Source: Pseudopithomyces maydicus
Taxonomy: Eukaryota; Ascomycota; Dothideomycetes; Pleosporales; Didymosphaeriaceae
Reading direction: 5' to 3'
Assembly: GCA_026873275.1 (NCBI GenBank)
Contig: JANTUC010000002.1
Span: 620,001 to 684,000, forward strand
Length of the DNA stretch: 64,000 nt
Shown here: one piece after another, positions 47,284-57,870 of the stretch
How the letters are laid out: each line of letters starts with the position of its first letter
Numbering within the stretch: the stretch's first letter is position 1
Position numbers and translations under genes: made by a program
The notes under the pieces: model-generated
What the model was told of the DNA's origin: nothing
What the model saw: only the letters and a program-made list of their open reading frames with translations
The model's database searches: none

Positions 47284-47357
47284 GCCTGGCTGGCACAATT
47301 GGTTAGCGCGTGGGACTTTTAATCCCAAGGCTCAGGGTTCGAGTCCCTGGTCAGGCG
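47284..47357 (+). tRNA. tRNA-Lys (anticodon UUU)
   Basis: Complete intron-less cloverleaf of 74 nt. Acceptor stem GCCTGGC pairs with GTCAGGC (one G-U); D-loop region contains TTGGTTAGC; anticodon stem TGGGA/TCCCA encloses the loop CTTTTAA, anticodon TTT; T stem CAGGG/CCCTG encloses TTCGAGT. The TTGG..TAGCGC and GGTTCGAGTCC words match the internal A and B boxes. T-rich sequence beginning about 30 bp downstream can serve as the RNA polymerase III terminator. Confidence 0.97.
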
Positions 47358-47359
47358 TT

Positions 47360-48095
47360 GAATTAAAGACTTTCGAGTCAATTCCATCTTTTTTTGATAT
47401 TTTTGGAAAATAATTTTTTATACTTATTTAAAATTAAAAGTAACTTAGGTAGCGCCCTACTAGGGTGTTATCTATATTATATAACCTTATTATTAAATTT
47501 TTTTTATTAGGTAAAATAGTATTATAGAGCTAAATTTATTTATTTTATAATATCTCTTTATAACCCTATATATTTATTAATTATAATTATTTATTAGTAT
47601 ATAGTCGCTTATATAATCTACTAAAATTAATATTATATTAAAGTAGTTATATAATACTTAATAATTTATTATTTAACTTTAAAAGTAACTATCTTAAATA
47701 TTTATTTTAAAAATATTATTACGGGGCCGGCCTGGGGGATCCTCGGCACCGCTCTCGGATGATCCTCGGCAGTCGGAGGATCCTCGGCGATTAGATAATG
47801 ATTAGATAGCGATAAGCAGCACGCTAGCCCACTAGTGTCAGCTTGGCGCCACCTCAAATCCTCAGAGGTGGCCCTAGATAGTCCTCTATCGCAACTATCT
47901 TATGTTTGGACCTAGCCTACCTGCGTCTCATGCTATTTCAGATGACGCCCTAGTCAGGACCCTCACACTTTTTATTATTAAATTTATTATATTAAGTTTG
48001 CCTTTGTGGCTGGAGTCGGTATAACTTATACAGGTTTTTATAATAATAATTAAAAATCAGTTATCTTCTTATATGTTCTACTGCCAAAGTCTCCC
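47360..48095. repeat. AT-rich RIP-like island with a GC-rich transposon-like scrap
   Basis: About 47380-47720 and 47965-48090 are very rich in A, T and TpA steps, as expected after repeat-induced point mutation. Between them, about 47722-47968, lies a GC-rich block with sharp borders. It begins GGGGCCGGCC and carries GATCCTCGGC three times within 60 bp. This looks like a transposon end or solo LTR fragment left in a RIP-damaged repeat, directly downstream of tRNA-Lys. No open frame survives, and the element family cannot be named. Confidence 0.55.
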
Positions 48096-48385
48096 TAAGA
48101 TTTTTTTTTTTTTTTTTCGAATTGATGATAACATTTGACTGGTTTTTTTTTTTCGACATCTACTTGCATTAAAAACCATAGAACGTAAACAGTGCATATA
48201 CTAGCACCGATATCAAGATTAAACATGTTCCAGTACTGACTGATAGTCAATGGATGTGGATTGCCTTCCGTTGATAGTACAAATCTCCGTGACAGCACCC
48301 CAAACATTGCCACATAGTCACGAAAACAATTCATTAAAAGTAAAACAGAAGCACAGCCTAGCATGATTCGTATATATTCATTCAT
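48095..48385 (-). CDS. doubtful 96-aa reading frame with two hydrophobic segments
   Basis: Open frame downstream of glucokinase on the same strand, starting MNEYIRIMLGCASVLLLMNC and with a second hydrophobic stretch (SICTVYVLWFLMQV). It ends in poly-lysine encoded by poly-T/poly-A runs. It lies in low-complexity, AT-rich DNA and may simply be 3' sequence of the glucokinase transcript. Listed because it is the only frame here with membrane-protein character. Confidence 0.15.
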   Translation of the reverse strand: MNEYIRIMLGCASVLLLMNCFRDYVAMFGVLSRRFVLSTEGNPHPLTISQYWNMFNLDIGASICTVYVLWFLMQVDVEKKKPVKCYHQFEKKKKKS

Positions 48386-48450
48386 TCAATCACTACATGT
48401 ACCCAAACACCACGCTCAACGTTGCACGTGTTATCTTTTTTTTTTTTACT

Positions 48451-49871
48451 TTACTCGGTATCAACGTTCACTCTTCCCGCCACCAGCGCGATGAGCGCGG
48501 CTCCAACACCTGAACCATCCTTTGCGATACCGATCCGAATACGCTTCTCACCCTTCTCTTCTATACCCTCAATCTCGCGCAGCGCCTCGCGAATGTGATC
48601 CTCAAAGTTGGGGTAAAATTCTACTAATGAGCCGTCAACGCCGACATCGATGACGTCCTCTTCGGCGAGATCTGCGTCTCCACGTGGAGGGTCGATGCCT
48701 GCCTTTTGCTCTGTGGTTGCGGTGCCCGGCGAATTGAGCCTGCCGGTGTTGAGGACAATGCCGCCGATGGCGACGGCGGCGAGACGCGCTGCACGACGGC
48801 CAATAGCGGCGGCAATAGCGCGGACGGCCTCAGCGTCCTCGGCACTCACGGCGGTGATGCCGTAGTCCTTGTCGAGGGTCTGCCGGACCATCCGGTAGCC
48901 GGGGCTCGTATCCCCGGCGCAGATGCTCAGGAAGCTGGTGTCGATGCCCCATTGGTTCCATATGGGCGATGAGTCGTGAATCTGAGTAGTGCTGTGGATG
49001 TCGTTTTGTGCAGAGTTCTCATCACGGAAGAGAGGGAAGGTGGGGTCCTTGAGGAGGCCGACAATAGCAAGACGGAGGATCTCACCCAAGAACATGCCGG
49101 ATACGCGCTTCTCGAACATCTGGATACCTGGATTCACAGACTTTTCGTCGAGCTCAACGTCATAGGGAGTGTTGGGCAGGGTGCGCAGCGAGTTGTCGAA
49201 CGAGCCCCATTCGGTGTTGACAACCATCTCGCCGGTGGACTTGTCATAGTCACCGGCGTCTTTGCTCTTGGTGAGCTTGGTGACCTTGTCGAGCTTCTCG
49301 ACGTAGGCGCCGTTGGTTCCGGTACCGAAGATGGCACCGAGCAAGGTACCAGTCTTCCCGGGAGAGGTGTAGGAGCGGGCCATGAGGGTTCCCACGGTAT
49401 CGTTGACCAGAGCGGCCACGCGCACGGGCAGGTGCAGGGCGTCGATCTCGGTCTGGAGCAGGGCGCAGACATCTTTGCCGACAGCGTCGGGAATGTCGAA
49501 GCCCTTGGTCCAGCGCATGAGCAGCCCCTTGTTGATGCCGACCTGGTTCACGGGGAACGAGAAGGTGAAGCCCAGGTTGAAGATCTCCTCCTCCTTGACT
49601 GTGTCGCCGGTGTTCCTGCGCCTGATGTGGCCTTGATAGTGTTCCTCATGGTGGGTCTTGAGGAAGTTCTCAATCTGCTTGGCGAGGAAGGCGAAGAGCT
49701 CCTTCGAGGTCTTCGCAACCATGAGCTCCTTGGGGATGGCGACCTTGCTCTGGGTGAGGGAGAAGGTGGTGTTGCCGTGGAGCTGGATGGAGCAGACGCG
49801 GAAGTTTGTGCCGCCGAGATCGACGGCCATGTAGAGGCCCTGGGGTGGGTTAGCGGGGGCATTGCTGGGTG

Positions 49872-49906
<35 letters not shown>

Positions 49907-50220
49907 ACGTGTAGACGTGGACGTGGACGAGCATGTCGACGTGGGTGTGGGTGTGGGTGTGGGCGTGGGTGTTGGTGGTCGCACCTTCTCGGTGCCGTTG
50001 GGCACGGCAGTGACGTAAGTGGGGATCTGGCTCAGCTCGGTGCCCTCCTTCTCCAGGCCCTCGTCTGCGCAGGCGCGGTCAGTGTCTGGCTATGCTGTGC
50101 AGCACGACTAGAGAATTGCGTACCCATCTCCCGGATGAACTCCTTGACGGCCTTGTTGACGGCATCGGGCCCGAAGCTGAACTCGTCGGCGACGCGCCGT
50201 GCCTGCTCTGCCAACGCCAT
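48451..50220 (-). CDS. glucokinase
   Basis: Cytosolic ATP-dependent phosphorylation of glucose to glucose 6-phosphate, first step of glycolysis (hexokinase family, fungal glucokinase branch). Exons 50220-50124, 50064-49985 and 49839-48451; introns 59 and 145 bp (GTACGC..CAG, GTGCGA..CAG). 521 aa. Order: N-terminal helix (AEQARRVADEFSF), TYVTAVPNGTEKGLYM.., phosphate-1 loop LGGTNFRVCSI, sugar-binding FTFSFPVNQ and LMRWTKGFD, catalytic Asp in ALVNDTVGTLMA, GTGTNGAY, and the C-terminal IAKDGSGVGAAL loop of the ATP site. The size is usual for fungal glucokinases. ATG 50220 fits where related proteins start; the same frame stays open about 116 codons further upstream, with a hydrophobic run, which I take as leader. 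Intron 2 is filled with short tandem repeats. Confidence 0.95.
49873..49978. repeat. stacked tandem repeats inside glucokinase intron 2
   Basis: Three simple arrays follow one another: (GAGCAG)n at 49873-49905, ACGTGG-type units at about 49907-49929, and GGGTGT units at about 49938-49975. They occupy most of the 145-bp intron, whereas other introns in the window are mostly 48-97 bp. Confidence 0.85.
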
Positions 50221-52493
50221 GCTGCGTGCCGTGTCTCGGTCGATCCGCTTGTTGAAGGTGCCGGTGCGTGCTGCTGTTGCTGCTGGTGGGCGCGAGGGCT
50301 TCGGGCAGACTGGCGGGGCCTTGTAGAGAGGGTTGCTATACGAGACTGCGGGGGGTGTCTGGTCCCAATTGCTCGAGGTGGGAGCGAGGCGGAGGAGCTC
50401 GTGCGGAAGGCGCGGGGCTAGGAACTGCAAAACAAGCACTAGCACTACGACCAAGGCACTCAAGACGTGGTGGGTCGACGGTGAAAAGCCTGCACGCACG
50501 GCGTCCTGGTGCGGGCTTGGGCTTGGGCCTTTGTTTGGAGGGGCGCCCGAGGACGGGCGTCGCTGCATGGGAGCTGTTCACTGTGGTAGGCGGGGTCGGT
50601 CCGCCGCTGGACCAATGCCTGCGAGGCTCAGGTTGGGTGTCGGGGGGAGGCCGCCTTGGGCGCGAGAAACGGGCGCAGACGAGCGTGAGGCCATTGTTGC
50701 AGCAGCGCCTTTCAGGAGGTGCAATCTAGCGCTACGGGAAGGGCAATCGAAACGAGCGTGCGGCTGGCCTGAGCCGAGGACATGCAATTGACACTGTGTG
50801 CCCGGGTCCTCTCTGACGGCGATCCCCGCACGTTCGCTGTTACGTCGGCGGCTGAATCGGATCCCCAGACTCGCCCTCCTCCTGCTCCTGCACTCCCTAC
50901 ACACCACCACCTGCATGCACCCTGCCATCGCCGACCATTAGCCAGTCTACCCTTTTTCGTATCTTCGTATCTTGCGGCATCACTACGCCTCATTCAAATG
51001 CCTCATCCGCCGCCTGGAACGAAAATCTTCTCCGGCCGTTTCCTCTGGTCTGGCCTCCTCCATTGGCCGTCCCCACACCCGTCTCCACACGTGTCCAACT
51101 TCCCACCTGGCCAACGCCCTCACCAGTCCCACGCTGAATTTTTTCAAAATCTTCTATCGTTGCAACATGGCTTCAGCCGACAACCCGAGTTCTGCACGTC
51201 GCTGTCATCTCAGCATGCCACCAGTAGCTGGGAAGATGGCAAGGTTACAGTATCGGACCAAGTTTCATGCACATTGCCCTCCGCTGCATCGTCTATGCAA
51301 AAACATTATCAATCCATGTTTCTAGCATATACAGGTACCAGGGGCCGTTGCTGATGCACCAGTATGCCTGGAAGAGAAGGTACCTACCTACATGCGTGGT
51401 GTATAGGGCGATCCTTGCGAGCGAGGACGAGCCGAAGAGATTATTAGAGTTTGTAAAATTCGGTATTCACATTGGTTGCAATTGGTCTACCAGGATAACA
51501 TGGATTCAAGGCGACTCAATTGGGCCTGAGTCTGTAGACCAGCCAGCCCAGTCAGTAGAGACTGTGACGTTGAACCTCCGTGTCCCACTCTGATTTCCAT
51601 ACGAGGCCACGGTGCTCCTTTGTTCGTCGTGCACAACCAGGGGCTTCCGAACTAGCATTAACTCCAAGAAATGAGGAGAAGGAAAGCAACACGGTAACGT
51701 AAGAACCAAGGCACATCGGAGAGCATCGGTGCACTATCCCACCCTACGAAATCATAGGGTGCAGTGCGATATTAAGGGTGGTCGTTCATCGAGATCACTT
51801 GCGAATCTTGAGGTGGCCTCTGTCGTACGCAATAGGAGTCTATGCTTCTACACCGTCACGCCCACTGCCAGGGTTTTCTGCAAAGGTATCCATCGATCTT
51901 TGGATTCGTCCCACTGCTTCGTAGACATGTTCCACCTTGGGCTAGGGGAAGCGAATGCTCACATTCAATCGTGAGTGATAATTGGCCAATAGCTCCCGGC
52001 TTCCCCAGATACTGGGGTTACCCGCTGTCGATCACTGACATACTCCCTGAACTCAATTTTAGCACCTATGTATGGTCTGATTATCGTCTTGACTCAGGTT
52101 CCGAAAAGCTTCACCGATCATCTGCTTGCATCTCGCAATCCCTCTTTTACCATCCCGACCACGGTTCCTCTTGTCAAGACCAATTCCCTGCTCGACCAAA
52201 CAAATGTGTGCGGTCCTACCGTGTGTGTGCGCCACGAAACCCAGACAAGTTACCCTCTCCGACTCTACGAAGGACAGAGTGATACGTTCGGAGTCCTTCG
52301 CGTCGGTTTCTGCTAGAAAGGAGCCAATCGCATGATATTATTCAATACACAAGTATACGAATTCTTGTGATCGATCGATCACGAAGTGCTAGATAGAGTT
52401 TTTCTTCTATAAGTTTGTACATTTTTCGTCCTGCAGAAGGGTTTATATCTGGATTAGAGCATTCTATTTGAGTATAAATATACCTGTCAGTCA

Positions 52494-52527
<34 letters not shown>

Positions 52528-52602
52528 ACTTAAAAAAGTTCATTTTAAGGAACTTCCTCTGAACCCCATTCGACCCATCACACACTGCAACCTTTGCCCA
52601 CC
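50221..52602. other. intergenic region, 2.4 kb
   Basis: Left half: glucokinase promoter and leader, GC-rich, with chance frames (50268-50729 plus, 50782-51354 plus). Right half: frames at 51729-51970 and 52068-52316 could be joined by a fair intron (GTGAGT at 51971, TTTTAG ending 52062), but they show no recognisable protein. The promoter of the next gene lies at the right end. Confidence 0.4.
52473..52526 (+). promoter_or_regulatory. TATA box plus (TC)15 initiator-type tract
   Basis: TATAAATA at 52473-52480, then an uninterrupted (TC)15 tract at 52497-52526, 77 bp before ATG 52603. A TATA element followed by a CT tract at the start site is a common layout of strong fungal promoters. Confidence 0.65.
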
Positions 52603-53711
52603 ATGACCTTCGGCTTCCTTGGAGACCTCGGCGATGCTTTCGCCACCATGTTCATCAACAAAGACTGGGTTAAAAACCGCGACCTCATGTCTGCCTACGA
52701 CAAAGCCCCTTCAAGTGGCCAGCACGCCCTATGGACAACACTGGTAAACAGGTAGAGGACGGCGACCAAATTATGCTTGCATGTCGGTTTTCAGAATTAA
52801 CCGACTTTAATCCCATGTTGATGGTTGGAAATTCTAAACACACTGATGGCTTCATCGGCTGGGACGGTTCTCCTGGCCACGAGTACGCAAGGTGGTACGA
52901 GGTGTCCGACGACGCCTCTTGGAACCGTAAAAAAGCTTTGGTCTTCACAGTCCGCCATGGAGAATTCGACAACATTGTCCTGGAGACAGAGATCAATGGC
53001 CGGACATGCAAGCTCACCGACATCAACGAGATAGCATCTTTCGAGTACTTTCTCAATCAGACGTGTTACGCTACTGCCTGGAACCCCACCGAGGGGGGCT
53101 ATATCCTTCGCTTCGAGTCGCAGAAGGTGCGGACGGTAGTTGCAAAACCCGATGGTCAGATTAATACAAGCGGAAGCAAGGAATCCCAGTACTTCCGTGT
53201 TGCCCTTATGAAGTACACTCCTTCACCCGCATCTTTTGGCTGGGACGCCCGCCCCAAAGCCACGGACGGCACCTTGGTCGAAGATGGGGACGTAGTTACG
53301 TTGAGAGTCGGCACCAAAGGCGTCAACAGGGACGACGTAGAATGGGATATCATCAGCGATACGTGGGGCACTGGCATCCACTTGAAAATGGACTTTAATA
53401 GGAATGCTAAGCCTCTCACGTGGACGGTTGTGCACGACACCCCGAGTGATAGTATCCAACTTCGTGCAGACTATAAAAACGAAGGGCGTGTCCTGGCAGC
53501 ATCCGACAACCCAGAGGCTCGTAAAAAAGTCGTCATAGATCCTAGCCCGAATATTCCAGAGAATGCACGCACGGGATGGGTGTCCACTGAAGGAGGATAC
53601 CATCTTTACCTCTTCACACACCAATACACTCCGCTCCATGGTCAGGAGAATTTGTTTGTGGGGAAAGCGGAACGTCCTTTAGTCTTCCAGATCTATAGAG
53701 TCGCCAAGTAG
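52603..53711 (+). CDS. unknown soluble protein with two related halves, one apparent frameshift
   Basis: Start ATG 52603 (CCACCATGA context): MTFGFLGDLGDAFATMFINK. No signal peptide or membrane helix. The body shows two related all-beta-looking parts: a first with KQVEDGDQIMLACRF, and a second from about residue 225 with GTLVEDGDVVTLRVG, both having a VEDGD turn before a strand, suggesting a duplicated lectin- or trefoil-like domain (inference). The frame of the first 35 codons and that of the rest differ: one more C in the run 52706-52709 joins them (WPARPMDNTGK at the junction), giving 369 aa. As read, the first frame stops at 52755. The promoter (TATA plus CT tract) suggests strong expression. 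Family not recognised. Confidence 0.65.
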
Positions 53712-54109
53712 GTAGTTGCATTATGACGGACTTTTCGGGTATTAGTTCGCCCATTCAACATGGGGTTATTTCGCAATTCAATTTGTGTCCACTACTTGCT
53801 TGCAACAACTTGGGAAGTTCAATCCACGCTAATGGATTGAATTGATGTTGTGACATTTGAGAGCTGAACGAATCATGGAATCTGATTAGTTACAGCCTTT
53901 AGTATGTTTTAAACATTGTCGTATCAAGCCACTGAGTTCTTAACAATCCCTACACAGTGTATCCTATGAAATATTCATGATCATTATATGCAGAGAAAAC
54001 TCTTTGCAACCATCCTGTTGCGAACTGGTCCCTCTCTGCAGGAGCATATCCACCATACACCGTAAATAAATGAGATGGAATAGAACATCAACCTTCCCAA
54101 CTAGGAAAC
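53712..54109. other. 3' intergenic region
   Basis: About 0.4 kb, AT-rich, between convergent 3' ends. It holds a short inverted-repeat-like pair (TCAATCCACGCTAATGGATTGA, about 53819-53840) that could form a hairpin. Nothing else. Confidence 0.45.
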
Positions 54110-55179
54110 CTAGCGAGCGTTGTTCTTCGGGGGTTCCGTCGCCGCACCCTCAGGCGTGATGTAGCACTTCGACATACCACCATCGACCACAAAGTCCGTA
54201 CCATTGACGAAGCTGCTCTCATCGCTGGCAAGGAAAACAACGGCTTGTGCCTGCTCAACAGCCTCACCAAAGCGACCAGTGGGGAAATGGACCTCACGAC
54301 GGTGCCTCTTCGCTGCGTCGTCGCCAAGCCAGTCCTGCAGAAGAGGAGTGCTAGGTAGGTAGACCTGTCAGCACGTGATACACGCATTTTTACCACGTCA
54401 AAAGGCACTTACTTCAGGGGCGCCGGGCAAAGAGCATTGAAGCGATAACCCTCTCGTGCATGGCACATGGCGAGTTCCCTCGTCAAGGCCAAGACCGCGC
54501 CCTTGCTCGCCGTATACGCAAGCTGGGGCGTCGCGCTTCCCACAAGCGCCACGACGCTCGCCGTGTTGATCACGCTCCCCTTCTTCTTTCCGTGCTTGCG
54601 GAAGCTCAATACTGCGTACTTGCTGCCAAACCACACGCCCTTTACGTTGATAGCCTGGGTCAGGTCCCAGATCTTCTCGGGGGTGTCGATGGCGTCGGCG
54701 TCGTCGGCGTGCATTATGCCCGCGTTGTTGAAGATGACGTCGAGACCGCCCCAGGAGTCGACATACTCGACCATGGCCTGGACATCGGCTTCCTTGGAGA
54801 CATCTGTGACTTTGGCCTCAACCTTCTTCGCGTCGGGGACGACGGACTTGAGCTTTTCGAGGGCCTTGTCAAGGGCGGGGCCGGAGATGTCGGAGAGGAG
54901 GACGTTGGCACCTTCGCGGGCGAAGAGGATGCTGGTTTCCAGGCCGATGCCCCTGGGTGGCATTAGCGGATGCTAGGTGACTGGTTTGATAAAAACTGGA
55001 ATTTGCAGCGCCCGAACGATCGTTGTTTACTTGCATAGCAAGCAGATAAAGATGACCCGAGAAGGAGCAAAAGAAGGTGAAGACATGTTGCGCTATCGAA
55101 CATTCGCTGGCAATTGCAATTGATCAACGTACCCGGCAGCTCCCGTGACGATGCAGTTCTTGCCTTCGAGACGACCCAT
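54110..55179 (-). CDS. classical short-chain dehydrogenase/reductase
   Basis: NAD(P)-dependent oxidoreductase, soluble. Exons 55179-55133, 54952-54413 and 54350-54110; introns 180 and 62 bp (GTACGT..CAG, GTAAGT..TAG). 275 aa, the classical SDR length. The first splice rebuilds the cofactor loop T-G-A-A-G-G-I-G-L (residues about 12-20). Then NNAGIMHADDADA (about 98), a serine in VINTASVVALVG, and catalytic YTASKGA (about 165). The C-terminal part after the last splice (TPLLQDWLGDDAAKRHRR, then VNGTDFVVDGG) matches the usual SDR end. The pattern is that of secondary-alcohol or cyclic-alcohol dehydrogenases; substrate unknown. Intact, unlike the SDR at 31.1 kb. Confidence 0.92.
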
Positions 55180-56095
55180 GTTGAACGTGTTGAGGAGGGG
55201 ATGTAGGTCTGGGTGTTGAAGTGCAAGTGTCTATCAGAGTGTCAGTGAGTAGAGGGAAAGATATAGGTGAAGCTTCGTCAAGCTATTATAACAGTGGAAT
55301 ATATGACTAATATTTATAGGTGGCGGTGTCTTGCATTGCAAAAGGCGGCAGGTGTGCCGGTGGGCCAGCACCGCGATCGACTTACTGATATCTAGATGTC
55401 AGGGACCGTGTATCTACAATTGGAGGCGCTAAGAGGATGGTGTTGAGGTCGGCAAGGTGTTGTGTGCGTCCTGGGTGAGGGTCACGGGTAGTGGCGGTGA
55501 TACAGGGCACCCGAAATCGGACCTCTGATAAGAACCATCTCTGACAGCAGTGCCCCGCCATGAAACCTTGTCCACGCGATAAAACAAACGGTGTCCAAAG
55601 GTTATCGCACCTGCAGGAACCTAGATAGTCACAGTACATCAAGCGCGACATTTATCCACGAGGAACTCGTGACATGCAAGAATCGGAAGTGTTTACAAAG
55701 ACGTGCCCCTCCATGGCGGGGTGCTGATCGGCGGGGAGCTTCAGACAGGCGGTCGCAGCCCTTCGTCCCTGGTTTTGAAGATGATGATCGCCGTGAATGT
55801 TACTTGCAGCTGTGCGAATATGTACCTTGTGCATCTTGATAATAGTATCTATAGGCGCATCAGCATAGACACGTATGTAATGGCCGTCGCCCTCTTGTAG
55901 GAAGCTTCGCTACCACGTCATTAGTCCGAGCTTCAGCCACACGCGACCAGCCATCCCTAGTCCACTCAAATGCATGCCTCCTCCGCGATACCAAACCGGT
56001 TTATCTTTGCTATCGCCCATCCTTCCACTCTGCTATTGTTATTCGGCTCTTGATCGCCCCCTTGACATCCTCCATCTTCCCCTTCCACCGTCAGA
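55180..56095. promoter_or_regulatory. divergent promoter region of SDR and glutamine-synthetase-like genes
   Basis: About 0.9 kb between outward-facing starts. No clear TATA near 56096; an AT-rich patch (TATATGACTAATATTTATAGG) lies at about 55299-55319 on the SDR side. Frames inside look like chance. Confidence 0.45.
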
Positions 56096-57676
56096 ATGGC
56101 CGACGCCGAACAAATAACCGTCGAGCGCCTCCCGGAGCTGCTCAAGAACGACAATGCCGTCAAGGTCGCGGGCGTCGATGTCGACGGCATCATGCGCGGG
56201 AAGCTCATGGCGAAGAAGAAGTTCTTGTCCATTGCGCAAGAGGGCTTTGGCTTCTGCAGCGTCATCTTCGGTTGGGACATGCACGACCAGACCTACTTCC
56301 GCGAGCTCGGCATCTCCAACAAAGAGAACGGATACCGCGACATAATTGCTATTCCCGATCTCTCCTCGTTCCGCAGGATACCTTGGGAGAACAACGTGCC
56401 ATTTTTCCTCATATCCTTTCACGACCCGGACACGGGTGGGAGTTTGAGCGCATGCCCAAGAGGTATACTGAAGCGCACGGTAGATAAGCTAAAGGAGAAG
56501 GGTTATGGAGCCATGGCTGGTGGTGAGTGATGACTTCGTTTGCAGGGCGGATACCGCGTCGTGGTGTGTAATCTGACTTTGCCATGGCAGCCGAATACGA
56601 GTTCTACCAGTTCAGAGCGCCCCAGAGTCACGACGGTCCAGAGCGGAATTCTTCGGCCACCGCAACGTTTTTGCGCCAGAATCCCGTGAATTCCCTGCCT
56701 CCACTTACTGAGGGCATGTTCGGATATAGCATAACACGACCGGTGCACAACCAGGACTACTACTACGGCATCTTCGACACGTGCGCACAGTTCAACTGTG
56801 GGATTGAAGGGTGGCACACCGAGTCTGGACCTGGTGTTTTTGAGGCGGTTCGTTGGCCCCTGCGAGTCGCAGCTATTATAAGATACTGATCGATGTACGC
56901 AGGCTCTCGAGTTCGGCGAAATCACTGCCATGGCAGACAAGGCATCCCTCTTCAAGCTCGTCGTAAAGTCCCTTGGATCCAAATATGGCATAACCCCCTG
57001 CTTCATGGCGAAGCCCCGTGAAGGTCTCCCCGGTAACAGCGGTCACATGCACGTTTCCATTGTCGACTCCAAAGGTACAAACCTCTTCTACCGTGGCGAA
57101 GAGGACCCCTCCCCACCCTACCCTGACGTGCGCTACCTCAGCGATCTGGGTCGCCATTTCCTCGCCGGTCTGCTGGACGGCCTGCCAGATATCATGCCGA
57201 TTCTTGCGCCCAATGTCAACAGCTATAAACGGTTAGTCGAAAACTTTTGGGCTCCTGTGACTGTTAGCTGGGGTCTGGAGCACAGGGCCGCAAGTATCAG
57301 ATTGATCGCGCCGCCTACGGCATCTGCCAAAGCTACACGCTTTGAGGTCAGAGTGCCAGGTGCGGACACGAACCCTCACTTTGTGCTTGCAGCTATCCTA
57401 GCACTCGGGTGGAGAGGCATCGAGAAGAAGTTGGAAATTCCGATACCGCCGCTCGGTAAGGGGGAGGATGTCGGTGGGGAGAGCGACAAGGGAGTGAGGC
57501 TGGCAAAGAACTTGAAGGAGGCGACACAGAGATTTATGAGCAAGGACAGTGTGGCGAGGGAGGTGTTTGGTGACGAGTTTGTGGATCACTTCGGGGGCAC
57601 GAGAGAACATGAGGTACGGCTGTGGGATGAGGCGGTAACCGACTGGGAAGTTAAACGGTACATTGAGACCGTATGA
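56096..57676 (+). CDS. type I glutamine-synthetase-like ligase
   Basis: Member of the GS-I/GlnA superfamily present in fungi beside the ordinary GS-II. Such proteins ligate glutamate to ammonia or to an amine using ATP. Exons 56096-56522, 56591-56847 and 56903-57676; introns 68 and 55 bp (GTGAGT..CAG, GTTCGT..CAG). 485 aa. N-terminal beta-grasp part (VKVAGVDVDGIMRGKLMAKK), then the catalytic barrel: AEYEFYQF metal-ligand Glu after intron 1, GPGVFEAALEFGEI across intron 2, GNSGHMHVSI with the metal-binding His, NSYKRLVENFWAP, and RFEVRVPGADTNPH, where the Arg-rich substrate loop sits. The specific substrate is unknown; bacterial relatives include gamma-glutamyl-polyamine synthetases. It converges with the aldehyde dehydrogenase gene 195 bp away. 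Confidence 0.92.
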
Positions 57677-57870
57677 TCTGGCATGATTGTTTCTACTATA
57701 CTACGTAGACTGGTCTATTGAGGCAGGCGAGGTTATTTATTTACGATATCCGGCGAGATTTCCGCGCATTCGTAGGAGGAACCATAGGTTTTGAGTATCA
57801 CATGGGTATTAGTATTATGTTTGTATATATGAATTGCATGCATATACGTGCTGCAGGTAACACCCATCAT

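Noticed and set aside
48976..49914. 312-codon plus-strand frame opposite glucokinase
   Set aside because: Exact antisense shadow of a firmly identified glucokinase exon.
53819..53840. Hairpin-like inverted repeat after the gene at 52.6 kb
   Set aside because: Could be a 3' processing element, but fungal polyadenylation does not need hairpins and the stem is short.
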